Source of the DNA: Typha latifolia
Lineage: Eukaryota > Streptophyta > Magnoliopsida > Poales > Typhaceae
DNA: 64,000 nt
Direction: 5' to 3'
Assembly: GCA_019914945.1 (NCBI GenBank)
Contig: CM034100.1
Span: forward strand, 16,131,096 to 16,195,095
Shown piece after piece: positions 53,143-64,000 of the stretch. The notes below the pieces were generated by a model. The model was given only the letters and a program-made list of their open reading frames with translations, was not told the DNA's origin and did no database searches. Numbering within the stretch: position 1 is the stretch's first letter; each line of letters opens with the position of its first letter. The position numbers were made by a program, and so were the translations under genes.

Positions 53143-54039
53143 CTACGCCAGTGGTATCAGCTATTTATCCTAGAATGATTGACTGTATTGAGTTGTGTAT
53201 TAGGCCTTCGTTTACAACTGGGTGACTACACGGACTAAAGTGCAAAGAAAGAAATGCTGTGATAAGTTATTAAATTCTTTTCATATTCCTTACTAATTTC
53301 TGGTTGTACTAAGATGTTGGCAAGAACAATCAAAGATCGTCTCTGCTCGAAGTGCAGTAATTTGGAAAAGATAGCCTGGTCTAAAATATATTTCATTTCT
53401 TTCCCTTTGGTTTGCTGGACTTCATGGACTGTTCTTTGCTTTTTTATGTTATTTGATTATTTATGCGTAGGGTTTATACCGTTGATTATGTTTCACTCGA
53501 GATGGAACAATATCGATTGAAACTGAAAAAAGAAAAGAAAAAGAAAATTGTTTGTTTCAAATATTATGTCTTTCTTTTCCTAATGGTCAAAATTAAAACT
53601 AATCAAAACCCTTCCAGCCTTCCCGCCTTTGATCCAATTTGTAGCTGCTTTTTTAATCTTTCCTTTCAAAATTAATTTTTTGAATTTTTAATTCATTGTT
53701 GCATCATTAATTATGTTTTCATAACCCTTATTCTTTTTTATTTTAATAAAAGCTTACTTGGAGTCTGTCACCAATCTTTCAAAAAAAGAAAAAAAAAATC
53801 AAAATCTAATGGGGGTATTCATAATCATACCGGGCTCAATTAATCGCTGGTCCGTGTTTTTATTTTTATTTTTTTGAACCGGACAATTACCGTCTCTCTC
53901 CTCCTCCAGCCTCAATCACACAGCGATTTGGGGCAGCAACCAAGCTGAGTCTCGTTCCTCTCTCTCTCTCTCTCTCCCTAATTCTTGATACTATTCGTTC
54001 TCTCACCCGATTTTCCTAGATTATGACATCCAAATAAGC
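53143..54039. other. Spacer between RPN13 and the Ycf20-like gene
   Basis: RPN13 3' flank and the promoter/leader of the Ycf20-like gene, with a (CT)n stretch at 53957-53978 shortly before its start codon. No other gene seen. Confidence 0.5.
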
Positions 54040-56204
54040 ATGGGAACGGTCTTAGCGCAGCGAACTTCGCTGTTAATGGACGGCGAGCGGCATCGATTTC
54101 CTCCAATCATGTCCGGCGGATCGCAGCTGCGATGGGGGAATCGACAGTGTGCGGAGTTTGGTGTGAAACTTAGACCATTTACCAAACTAAGGTGAGTTAG
54201 AATTTCAAGGCGATTTCTTGCTTAAAGATTGAATTTTTTTTTTTTTTCTGTGTTTCAAGAAAGAAGATATGGTAGTAGAACAACTTGGGAAATAACCTTT
54301 GTGGTTTATGCGCATGAAATCATGCTCTCGTTCTTAAGCCAGTGACAATTTGGATTGGCTTTTGCCCTCTGGATAGGGTCTGGCAGAGGCATGGAGTGGG
54401 ATACCCACCCGGATCGTTTATTGTTAAACTTTGTTTAGTTTGTCCCAAAAGGAACTCAGGGTGTGAGAACTTGTGAATGAGTTACATTATCTGCTACCTA
54501 ATTCTTTTGATGGAGAAAAGAGAAAGATTTCGCCGGGAAGGGGTGGGGTGTGGAGAGATTCACAAATTGAGGGAATCGAAAGGGAGATGGAATCATGGAT
54601 AGGGTGTTGGGAGGTGGGAACTCTACATGCTGTTACTCCGAAGTCCTAACTTCTTGGGGTTGGTTATGTTGATACTTTTGTATCCAAAGATTGGGAGTTG
54701 GAGAATTTGTATAGGATGAATCAATTAAAGAGTTATTATGGAAATGTCTGTTTTGAAGCAAAGAGTGAGATAACATTTATTCCTTGATTTGTTAGGGTGA
54801 CCATTTAGTGCTTTTCACATTGGAAATTTTTTTTTGGACAAATCAGGTCATAGCCCCTGTTTCATTGAAACTTAATTAGTGGTGATCTTCACATTGGAAA
54901 TTTGTGTGACCCTAAACATTATTAGGGGGATTAGTGCAGATTGAATGGTCCTTTGCACTTATGTTAGCTCATTCTGAACTCTTCTTTCACCATCCTACCT
55001 GAATTTTGGAGATCTGGTTATAACAGTCACTAGTCTAGCTTCATTCATTCACTATATCATGGTGTTTTGCCATTAGCATTATTCAACTATTATAGGACCA
55101 ATCTAATGTTCCTGAATTGCAAATATAAGTTTGGAATTTGCTTAGATAACAGTTGCCCTAGTTTTTAATACATATAACAAAGTTCTGCAAGAGTTATTTG
55201 CAATTGAGAAGCAGGGAGTGTTATTTATTGAGTTTGAAGCAGTTCCACGCTATACAAACTCTGAAATGATTATATATCAATCATACCTGAAATACTGATT
55301 ATGAATTTTTTTTCTGATGCATCACAAATTTTATAAACTTCATATCAGTTATACATGGTTTACCTTATTCATCAATTATAGTGGCCTATTTGTTCTAGAT
55401 TGATCAAGAATTGTATGAAGGATATGGATTTACATATGCCAGAAGAATAATTTATATGATGTCAAATGTGAAATTCCTGGGGTTAAAATAATATATGGGG
55501 GCAACTGGGTACCAAAGCAAAATATTTCTTTGGTATGATGAGTTCCTCGTTATCAACTTACAACCTTCTTATATCATGGTTTCGCCTTTCGGGTCATTAA
55601 TATATTGATATCCAACAAACTTGGTTTAATAGCATTGGTTGAGGCGGTTGCGCAAGTGCGTTTGTGCAGAGATGGTTCGTTCAGTACTTTGTGAGTATTA
55701 TTCAGCTCCTTCTGTAGGAAAAGAACTTTAATTGACAAGAGTTTTCTTCATTTGCGTAGCCATGAGGCAAGAGGTCATAGATGGAGAACAGCCTTTGCGT
55801 TGGACACAGGCGGATCTCCGAATACTGGTGATCAAGATAACCTTGAGGGAGACAATGCAGGCCTTGGCCGAACAAGGTTGGGCACAATCGTCCGAGCTGC
55901 TGCAAGCCGGCTTCTTGAGAAGCTGAACTCTGCAAGAAGGAACTTTCCCATGAAAATTTTCCTCCTCCTCCTCGGTTTCTACACCGCCAATGCTCTCGCG
56001 ACCATCCTAGGGCAGACCGGTGACTGGGATGTTCTGGTTGCTGGTGTCATAGTGGCTGCAATTGAGGGAATTGGCATGCTTATGTACAGAAAACCATTCA
56101 CTACACCTGTTGGAAGATGGCAATTGTTGATTGTGATGGTGAACTACTGGAAAGCTGGTGTATGCTTGGGCCTCTTTGTTGATGCCTTTAAACTAGGAAG
56201 TTAA
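54040..56204 (+). CDS. Ycf20-like chloroplast protein (DUF565)
   Basis: Two exons, 54040-54191 and 55760-56204, splitting a Ser codon; 198 aa. The first exon encodes a positively charged N-terminus rich in Arg/Ser, a likely plastid transit peptide. The second encodes the Ycf20 core: RLGTIVRAAASRLLEKLNSA, then hydrophobic segments FPMKIFLLLLGFYTANALAT, DVLVAGVIVAAIEGIGMLMY and LLIVMVNYWKAGVCLGLFVD. Ycf20 is plastid-encoded in algae and cyanobacteria; in land plants nuclear Ycf20-like genes (including NPQ6/NPQ7 of Arabidopsis) affect non-photochemical quenching. The start is the ATG opening a frame that joins in phase to the second exon; an earlier ATG at 54023 meets a stop within four codons. 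The intron is 1.57 kb. Confidence 0.9.
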
Positions 56205-56782
56205 GCAATCCATATATGATATATGAAGCTGCCTTTTTTTATGATTATTTTTATCCTTATAACTACACCATGATTGATGATAATTTTATTGAGCTTGACC
56301 TTGGAAATCTCTAGTCTCTCTCAAATTTGATGCTTGGTGGTAAAAGCAACTTGCAAGGGGGATTATTCTACTCTTTTCATTTAAATCAAGTTCTTATGCG
56401 TTGTGAATTTTTTTATTTTTTATTTTAAAAAAAAGGGTACTATTTGATGACTTATGGATTGGGCCTTCGGATTTGTTTTGAGTCCTGATACGAACCCGAT
56501 CCGATCCGCGATCCAGACCGACTCCAACTAAGTCCAATCCCATTTTAAAGCTACCAAATTAAACACGTATGCAGTAGTGATAAATAATGTAATACAACGA
56601 GATTACCAAGTCGTTTTAATTTGTCTTTCTCTTCTCTAGAAGTTGACATCCTCTCTTTTCTCTTTCCAGTTTTAACACCCAACCAAGAAAAGATCCTTCG
56701 TCTTCTCGCCCTCTTCCCCTTCCCCCTTCCCCCTTCCCCAAACCCTAATCCTAATCCGAACCGTCCTCCAAGATCCTCAACG
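56205..56782. other. Spacer between the Ycf20-like and PUX10-like genes
   Basis: About 580 bp holding the 3' UTR of the first gene and the promoter/leader of the second. CCCTTCCCC repeats and AACCCTAATCCTAATCC (telo-box-like) are at 56720-56757 just before the PUX10-like start codon. Confidence 0.5.
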
Positions 56783-59700
56783 ATGGCGGAGGGCTTCGAG
56801 GACAAATTGGCCTACTTCCAGGCCATCACCGGACTCGACGACCCCGATCTCTGCACCGAGATCCTCTCCGCGCACAACTGGGACCTCGAGCTCGCCATCT
56901 CCTCCTTCACCTCCTCCTCCTCTTCCCCACCCCCAAATCTCCCGACCACTACTACCACCATTGCAACTGCCACCACATCCTCTTCCTCCGCCGGCGCCGA
57001 TCGGCCCAACCCTGTCCCTCCCGGCCTCGTCTGGAAGCTCGTGACCCTCCCATTCTACGTCGTCTCCGGCGGCATCGGGATCGTCACCGGCGCCGTCGGC
57101 CTCGGCGTCTGGATCGCAGGCGGCGTCCTCTCCCGATCCCTCCACCTTCTCGGGATCGCCGCTCCCCGGGGACAAGAATCGGAACGCCTGGTCACCCTCT
57201 CCGCCTCCGCCTCGGAGGCCGCGGATTTCGTCGCGGAATTCATGAGGGAATTCGGTGCGCCGGCTGTGAGGTTTGTGGCCGAGGGATTCATGGACGCGCT
57301 CCAGAGGTCGCAGCGCGAGTACAAGCTGCTGTTCGTGTATCTGCACTCGCCGGACCACCCTGATGTGCCGGGATTCTGCTCGGGTTGCCTGTCTTCGGCT
57401 CCCGTGGCGGAGTTTGTTAATGAGAACTTCGTGGCTTGGGGAGGGAGCATTAGGAGGACGGAGGGTTTCAAGATGAGCGACAGCTTGAAGGCATCTCGCT
57501 TCCCTTTTTGTGCCGTCGTCATGGCTGCAGCCAACCAACGAGTTGTGCTCCTTCAGCAGGTACCGAAATCTCTCTCTCTCTCTCTAGTGGAATTTTAGTT
57601 TGGACATTGTACGATGTATAAGTGCACTAGCAAAAGAGAGATTATCTCAGCCAAATCGACAGTGCCTCATATGGAGAGGAAGACTACAATGACTTCGAAG
57701 TAGTAAGAAAGGATTTGTACTACTTCGTTTGTTGGAGGATAGAAAAGTTGTTGTTGCTCCTGCCAAATATCCCGGTGATAGGGTCCTTACTGGATTCAGT
57801 TAGGCTTGCATCAACTTTAACCATTAATGATCTGCTAACTTGGTTCTGGTTTTGCTAATTGGAGAAAAAAACTTAAACCCATGTCCTTCCGACATGTTTC
57901 AAGCTGCGACAGTCGACCTTCAAAATTATCCAAATTTTGTGATGTGATTGTTGCACTTAACTTTTTCCTATTGGCCTTTGGGGAATGGACTATTTTGAAC
58001 TTTTGCATGTTACATTGGCACCTTCGTTGAGTTTATCAAAGATTTGTACTGTCAAAATGGTTTTATGAATATTTTTCTTTTCTGTCTGTTAATTCTGCTA
58101 TCAGATGTCTGTATTGCTTTGAGAAATGCTTAACTTTTTTCTTTCTGTTCTGTCATGTGCAAGCATATTAGCATTCAAATATGAACTTTCATTCTGACTA
58201 TGCCATACTGTACATTTTGCAAAGATTGAAGGACCGAAGTCTCCTGAAGAAATGCTCACTATCCTACAAAAGGTAGTTGAAGAGTATGCTCCATCTTTGG
58301 TTTCAGCAAGGCTTGAAGCAGAAGAGCGGCAAATTAACCAGCGTTTAAGAGAGGAGCAAGATGCTGCATACAGAGCTGCACTTGAAGCTGATCAAGTATG
58401 TTATTGTTCTTTGCTTACTTTTTTCCATGACACTAATGATTTCATACAGATTATATGATATATTTAATTTTTTGACATATCTGTGATGCTGATTTTTGTT
58501 GGTTTATTCTCGGTCAATGCACTATAAATTAGGCTAGAGAGCGTCAAATGAAAGAAGAACAAGAAAGGTTGGAACGGGAAGCTGCAGAAGCTGAGCGAAT
58601 ACGAAAGGAGGAAGAAGAAGCTTTGATAAGGGCAGCTCATGAAGCTGCTGAAAAGGAAGCTGCCCTTGCAAGAAGGCGGCAAGAAAAAGCCTTGTCCCTG
58701 GGAGCTGAACCTGAAAAAGGGCCTGATGTTACACAAGTATCTTTCCATTTTCCTTATTGCAGCTTTGCATTTACTGACTGAAAATTATGTGCAACCTATC
58801 AAATTATTTTCTACATAGCCAAAGCTTAAATTTTCCCTTATACTTCATAGTTTCTGCAACTGGATTTCAGAGGTTGGATAACATAAACATTTAGAGAGTG
58901 CTATCACATCCAACTTGTTGATTAGATGGTTTGAGCACTTAGTAAGCACTTGTGTGGCACTTGATCTATATCGTGCACAAATTTATCTTTATGTGTGAAC
59001 TATCCTTGGTGAATTTTTTACTAGGAATTTCCTTATGCTATTTGCTGAACTTTTAAGGCAGTCTTATGTATAGATCACAATAATGAAAAAGAAACTTGTA
59101 GAAGTATTTGCCTATTTGGAAGCATCACAGGATCTCTTGAACACTTGAACCTTTAATAGGGATATGATGATACTTCATTTTGGATGAGTTAGTGTTACAT
59201 GAGAAATCAAACACAGTATTTCATTTTTACATTTATGGATACATTCTTTCTTGGGTTTTCCCATGAGTTAAAAAATGATTATTCCTTTGTTGATGCTTTT
59301 GTAATTATTGTAATGCTCTGGAGTCAGGACATGAATAAACTGTTTATCAACAAGGAGACATGATCATTTGTAATGAAGCACTATCTTTTAATGTCTTTTG
59401 CTTCTTTTCTGGATATATCCAGTGACTAGAGAAATTCGCTATGCTAGAATGCCATGTATTAGTTGTACTTATTCTAGAACATTTATAACTAAAAAATTGT
59501 TTCTGGTAGCTTGCCTAGCACTTTTCTTGACACCTTCATGTCTTTAGAACTTTTAACATTACTGCACCGTGCTTTTATTTCATATCTACCACATCAAATT
59601 TACTGTTTCAGCCTTTATGTAATTCAGTGATACCACCACTTTTTTTGAATCACCTGACAACCCCTTGGCAATGAATCTAACCAAAATGTTTCAATAATTA

Positions 59701-59934
59701 CAGGTTCTTATCCGTTTTCCTACAGGGGAGCGCAAAGAAAGAAGATTCCACAGTTCAGCAACCATCAGTTCTCTCTATGACTATGTAGATTCGTTGGATT
59801 GCTTAAAAGCTGAGAAATATAGTCTAGTCTCAAACTTCCCCCGTGTGTCCTATGGCTCAGAAAAGCACTCTCTGACACTGAAAGAAGCAGGTTTACATCC
59901 GCAGGCAAGCCTGTTCATCGAAGTGGAATCATGA
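56783..59934 (+). CDS. PUX10: UBA-UAS-UBX domain protein, PUX10/FAF2-like
   Basis: Four exons: 56783-57559, 58225-58395, 58533-58736, 59704-59934, all phase 0; 460 aa. Domains in order: UBA (about 4-44; KLAYFQAITGLDDPDLCTEI, NWDLELAISSF), low-complexity Ser/Thr/Pro, a hydrophobic hairpin (about 82-125; VWKLVTLPFYVVSGGIGIVT, GLGVWIAGGVLSRSL), a thioredoxin-like UAS domain (about 170-265), a Glu/Arg/Ala coiled coil (about 285-360), and a UBX domain (385-460) with the CDC48-binding FPR loop in SNFPRVSYG. This is the architecture of animal FAF2/UBXD8 and Arabidopsis PUX10. Those place CDC48 on lipid droplets/ER for extraction of ubiquitinated proteins such as oleosins. The start is the first ATG, directly before the UBA. 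Exon 1 is strongly GC-rich compared with the rest. Confidence 0.95.
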
Positions 59935-60689
59935 AATTGAGATGTGAAGGGATAATATAACGAATGCTTGTAGATGCTTCTTTTATTTCCTTTCCAATAC
60001 AAGAAACTTGAGGAAAATTTTACATCAGCGTTGTGAACATTACCCTTTGTTATGCTCCTCTTTTCTCTCAGATAAACTCTTCCTTGGAGATTATAATTCA
60101 ATGATGAGGGCATTAGTTGTCTATTTTGTTGAATCCTTCAATAAATTGGCTTGGTTCTCTGCGATCGTAATCTTTTCTTGTTTATGTACGTCGAAGTGAG
60201 GATGGTAGTATGGAAAGCAGTCATTGCATGAGTTTTGTTAATACATTATACGAATCATTGACTCGTCCAAATCATCCAGCAGTTCTGGTTAAAATATATG
60301 CAGAAAATTTGTACGGTTTGCCAACCAAACAGGGGCTAACAAGTTGTTCACAGAAAAGGCAGTACATAACTTTTGAGTTATATGTTCAGACCTTGAGACA
60401 GAATAAGCTCACATATACAGAGGAGGAACTGACAATACATATAGTTTCTGTGTTTGGTCAAATTTTATAAAACCTTTACATTTTAACGAAAAAAGAGTCC
60501 AATGAATCATCTCAAATAGGTTGTTCTCAAGGAAGATAGCACCTTATCAAGATATAAATTCTTTTAGTATGCGCCGCACAGAGGCTAGTATACACACTCT
60601 GATAATTCTAGTCTCTGGTCATTCACTGGCAGCATTCAAAGAGCAGTGCAATGAGCAATTGGAGAAAGGAAAATGCAGATAGGAAGAGA
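59935..60689. other. Spacer between convergent PUX10-like and Pol III subunit genes
   Basis: 3' flanks of both genes; no ORF or repeat of note. Confidence 0.5.
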
Positions 60690-63137
60690 TCAGTCATCCC
60701 GCCATTCATGTTGGCAACTCTCATTGCAGCACATGTAAAATGTCGTCATTGGCTCATCTGCAGATCGGATTTGCATCTGCCTGAAGTATGCTTCTCCATT
60801 ATGGCACCTTGGACAGGTTGCTGCAAGATGAGAGAGCATGAAATCATAAGACAGCACAAGTGGTACAAAGTACAAACACCATTCATACAATTTTTCTTTC
60901 ATAAGTTTCACCTGATGCTACCAGTGAACAAGAGGAATGAAAAGTTGATTTCTAATTATTCATGACCCATGTACCCATTCAAGACTCTCTTCTTGGAGAA
61001 GAAAGAAGATGCACTAGATTCTTTAGCAGCTATAGGTGGTTCATAAAATCTATAGTCTTGGAATTCATTTCACTTACAACAATCAAACCTGAAACATGCC
61101 CCATGCTTTTCACATATGCTCGCCACACAGCCACACATTTCAATAGGGCATTAATTGTGTATGAGAAATAATATATGCTTCAAAATTTACAACAACCATT
61201 GTAAAAACAGTGTTTATTTGTTTGTTTGCAAGAGCTTCAACAATGACCAATAAGGTATCTCTGCATACTAATTGATATCATTTTTTAAAAAAAAATTGAT
61301 ATCATTTTTTCCTGATACTCTTATGACCTAATTTTTCTTGGCCTAACTGAGCACCTTCTAAAAGATTGACATTAATGTATGGATGGACTAATTTATTTTA
61401 TAATACCTGCTAAATTTTGAGATCTGTAGACCAATGTGGAAGGAAAAGTGTGCAAGATGATGATAAGATTGTCTTTTGTCCTTTTCAATAATTTCTAGGA
61501 AGAAGAATTTCAAGGGCAAGAACCACTGATAATTGCCTGAAGATCAATTATTTATCAGGACATGTATTGGGGCTTTACCTTGCTTGTGCAGTCTTTAAGC
61601 CTGAAAGTAAAGCCTAAAGAACACCATTAAGAAAGAAATCTGGCTTTTTATGCTCACATGCTAGTTCTACCATAAAACCTGATTGGAATGACAAAATATC
61701 GTCGCTTTACGTTTCTCAGCTGCTCAGCAGTAGGTCGTGTTAATTTTCCATCTCCAACTAAATTTCGAAGATGCAATCTTCTTGAGATGACTCTGTAGAT
61801 GGCAAGCATGTGGATGTTCTCCATGTTAATATATCAAATTCATTGGGTTGTTTCTCCTTGGCTGCACAGCTAGTTAATTCTAGAAGAATAAGGGAAAACC
61901 CTACCATCCAGTTTCCCTTGCTCAGTAGTGTCCTGGCCAGTAGATATTAGGTTGACTAGCAGCCATTCAAGTTTGCCTCACATGAAGCCTTCTCGACTTT
62001 TAGTTCTCTACCAACCCCATATGTTTCTGGGAGAAGGCTTGGATGACGAAGGTAATGTTTATATGTAGCCCCAAAGTAACCGCAATCCCAATTTAACATT
62101 GCACCACTTTCCTTAAATCTTTAATTTTTTATTCATTCATTTTTCAACCTTTAAATAGAACACTAACTATAAATCTCTCATTTCCTTTTCTACCTCAAGT
62201 ATGAGAAGTATACAACAATTTCAACTTAGACTGAGCATGCAAGCTAATCTCCCTGTTGTAGGACATTCAAGGACACCATGAAGAGGAGAAACTGACAATC
62301 TTATATATTCAATCATCCTATCCAATTCCTCAAACTATAAGGCATTACCTAAAGTGCAGTTGAATGGTCCAAAACTCCAAGAGGATTCATGTAATAAGAA
62401 CATGAGATGATTTTAGTTCTTTCTATTGTTTCTACTCACTAATTTGGTATGCGGCTTGCACATGCGTGTGATTGTTCATAGATAGATGCTTATGTACACC
62501 ATAGAGGGCCTATCCACATTTGGTACCGTTGGATCCTTCAAAGAGCAAGCACAAAGCTATATCCTAGCATTCCGTCCAGATTGTAACAAATCTCCAAAAT
62601 GTGGTGCGATTGCTCTACAATTTATGAATAACAATGTAACAAAATCACTACTAGTATCATATCAAACAGAATACAAGAAGAAAACTTTACAAACCACATA
62701 CTCTTCAACGACATGCAACATGTTCCTAGTGTGTATTTCATATGAATAATTAGCAGCAATGTTAAAATTTCTAATACAAGAAAATTCTGTGGCATGGCAT
62801 GCATATTCATCAAATATTGACCAAGATTAAAAGCACTTACTTCCAGTTTTGGGAGCAAATTTCATCGCATCCGCCCCACTAAAGATGGGTTCCATCTCTT
62901 TCTTCACCAAACGATGCTTCTTAACTATCTAAACCCCAATAAAATTCACACAAATAAATGCCCCAGAAAAGAACAATAAGGAAATTATGGTCAGAGAAGC
63001 TAGAGAAAGAGCAACCGATTCACCTTGTTCTCAACCGGGCAGACGTAAGGGCAGGTGGGGCAGAAAAGCCTCAGCTTTCGCCCGCTCCGAGCGGGCTCGA
63101 TCTGTAGCAACATCCCACAGTAAGGGCAGAAATCCAT
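60690..63137 (-). CDS. NRPC11: DNA-directed RNA polymerase III subunit RPC11/POLR3K
   Basis: Three exons, 63137-63024, 62928-62841 and 60820-60690; 110 aa, matching the 108-110 aa family length. Phases agree, and intron 2 is 2.0 kb. The subunit supports RNA cleavage and termination/reinitiation by Pol III, so it serves tRNA, 5S and U6 synthesis in the nucleus. The N-terminal zinc ribbon ligands are C4, C7, C26 and C29 (MDFCPYCG, FCPTCPY). The C-terminal TFIIS-type ribbon begins TTCPRCHNGEAYFRQ and carries the catalytic acidic motif RSADEPMTTFY, followed by CCNESC and HEWRDD at the end. The start is the first ATG and gives the conserved MDFCP N-terminus. No divergent neighbour is visible inside the window. 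Confidence 0.96.
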
Positions 63138-63729
63138 CACTACCCAATTCCGTGGAGAAGCGAACAAAAGGATCCAAATTTCGTTAAATTCGTGAAGAAA
63201 AGAACGAATTCGAGCAACTATTTCAACAGGTTATATGATCTTGAGAGGAAGAACGGAGAAGAACCTAGGAATTTGTCGAAGAGAGGCAGATCCAGGAACC
63301 CTGAACCCTAGAGATTTTTAACATGGTAAAAATATCGGGAATCTATTTCAAAAACCTCCTTGTTTGGTCGGTCACTTGGGATTTCCCATTTCTCGGGGCC
63401 CAAATTGTAAATGATTTCTCATTAGACAAAGGATTTAAAGTGTAAAATTTGATGGGCCAACTCTAATTTGTTGGGCTACAATCTATAGAAAATTATTTGT
63501 TCTCATTAGGCGCTTTGCCCAGGAAAAATATAAGTATTGACAAAGATAATATAAATTATAGAGTTTACACCTAGCTTAAGATTAGGGAGGTCATACATTT
63601 AGGTCTAAAAGGTATCTTTGCTAAAAAAAATGTGTAGTTTCTATATGTGTTATTTTTAGGTCTACTTATAATATCATATAATCGAATGCGGGAATTGCAG
63701 CTTTTAATCTCTCGAGTCGGCCCAAGCTC

Positions 63730-64000
63730 TATTAGGGTTTAGTATCTTTTATTATATTTCCTCGTCGTTGCCGGTGATCTCCTCTCCCTTCTCCTAGCTT
63801 GAGTGGCTAGGGAGGGGAAGGCCTTTCTTCCCTCTCTCAGGAGAGTTTTTTCTATATCTATACTTTTCTCTCTTTCTTTCTCAATCCCTCCTTCCTCTTT
63901 TCTCTCCTTTTTGACTATTACTTTCTTCGATCGTGAAATCCTAGCTGCACTTTCCTCTTCACCTTCCCTTGCCCTTGGATCTCTCGTCATCTCTGACATG
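63730..64000 (+). repeat. Pyrimidine-rich repeat fragment at the window edge
   Basis: CTCCTAGCTTGAGTGGCTAG at 63795 followed by a C/T-rich tract resembles the reverse strand near 27.96 kb. A 5' leader of an unseen gene beyond the window is the alternative. Confidence 0.3.

Noticed and set aside
53314..53520. 68-codon ORF after RPN13
   Set aside because: Low-complexity hydrophobic translation of T-rich 3' flank with no support.
47481..59934. RPN13, Ycf20-like and PUX10 as a functional gene cluster
   Set aside because: Two of the three act on ubiquitinated proteins, but the plastid Ycf20-like gene between them and separate promoters argue for chance neighbours.
63739..63999. 86-codon minus-strand ORF at the window end
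   Set aside because: Lys/Arg/Glu-rich translation of a pyrimidine-rich tract; better explained as repeat or leader sequence.

Overview
This is a 64-kb piece of plant nuclear DNA. The genes are split by spliceosomal GT-AG introns, the introns and spacers are AT-rich and carry many GA/CT microsatellites, and the gene families are plant ones (trihelix, GATA, PUX, Ycf20-like, MIR166). Several first exons (trihelix, PUX10-like) are GC-rich while internal exons are not. Together with the long introns this fits a non-grass monocot such as a palm, but that placement is inference.

Layout: (1) 0-4.9 kb: a GATA zinc-finger factor on + with an ABRE/G-box cluster upstream and a probable leader intron. 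(2) 4.9-9.8 kb: a ten-exon class-3 aldehyde dehydrogenase (ALDH3F1 type) on -. (3) 11.6-25.4 kb: an 18-exon mitochondrial ETF:ubiquinone oxidoreductase on +. Its introns hold a 155-bp tandem duplication, a 1.07-kb hAT-like element with an exact 8-bp target duplication, a TRIM-like repeat and a PIF/Harbinger-like MITE, and one intron uses a GC donor. (4) 26.2-26.5 kb: a small two-exon defensin-like peptide on -. (5) 28.7-30.4 kb: a two-domain GT-2-type trihelix factor on -. (6) 31-43.7 kb: no protein gene recognised, but it contains a complete MIR166 precursor at about 39.53-39.62 kb with both duplex strands, a TATA box and a candidate miRNA-encoded peptide ORF. (7) 43.7-46.8 kb: a three-RRM hnRNP R/Q-like protein on -, head to head with (8) 47.5-52.9 kb: the proteasomal ubiquitin receptor RPN13 on +. 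(9) 54.0-56.2 kb: a chloroplast Ycf20-like protein on +. (10) 56.8-59.9 kb: a PUX10/FAF2-like UBA-UAS-UBX protein on +. (11) 60.7-63.1 kb: the RNA polymerase III subunit RPC11/POLR3K on -.

The genes are not an operon or metabolic cluster. RPN13 and PUX10 both act in ubiquitin/proteasome pathways but are separated by the Ycf20-like gene, so their proximity is probably incidental. ETFQO (mitochondrial electron transfer from amino-acid and fatty-acid breakdown) and ALDH3F1 (fatty-aldehyde oxidation) are divergent neighbours about 1.8 kb apart. The best regulatory finding is the MIR166 locus. The best structural findings are the nested insertions and the tandem duplication in ETFQO intron 2, and a tRNA-derived SINE family with three copies in the window.

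All exon models were built by hand: reading frame, splice signals, family conservation and phase agreement at every junction. No alignment or database search was run.
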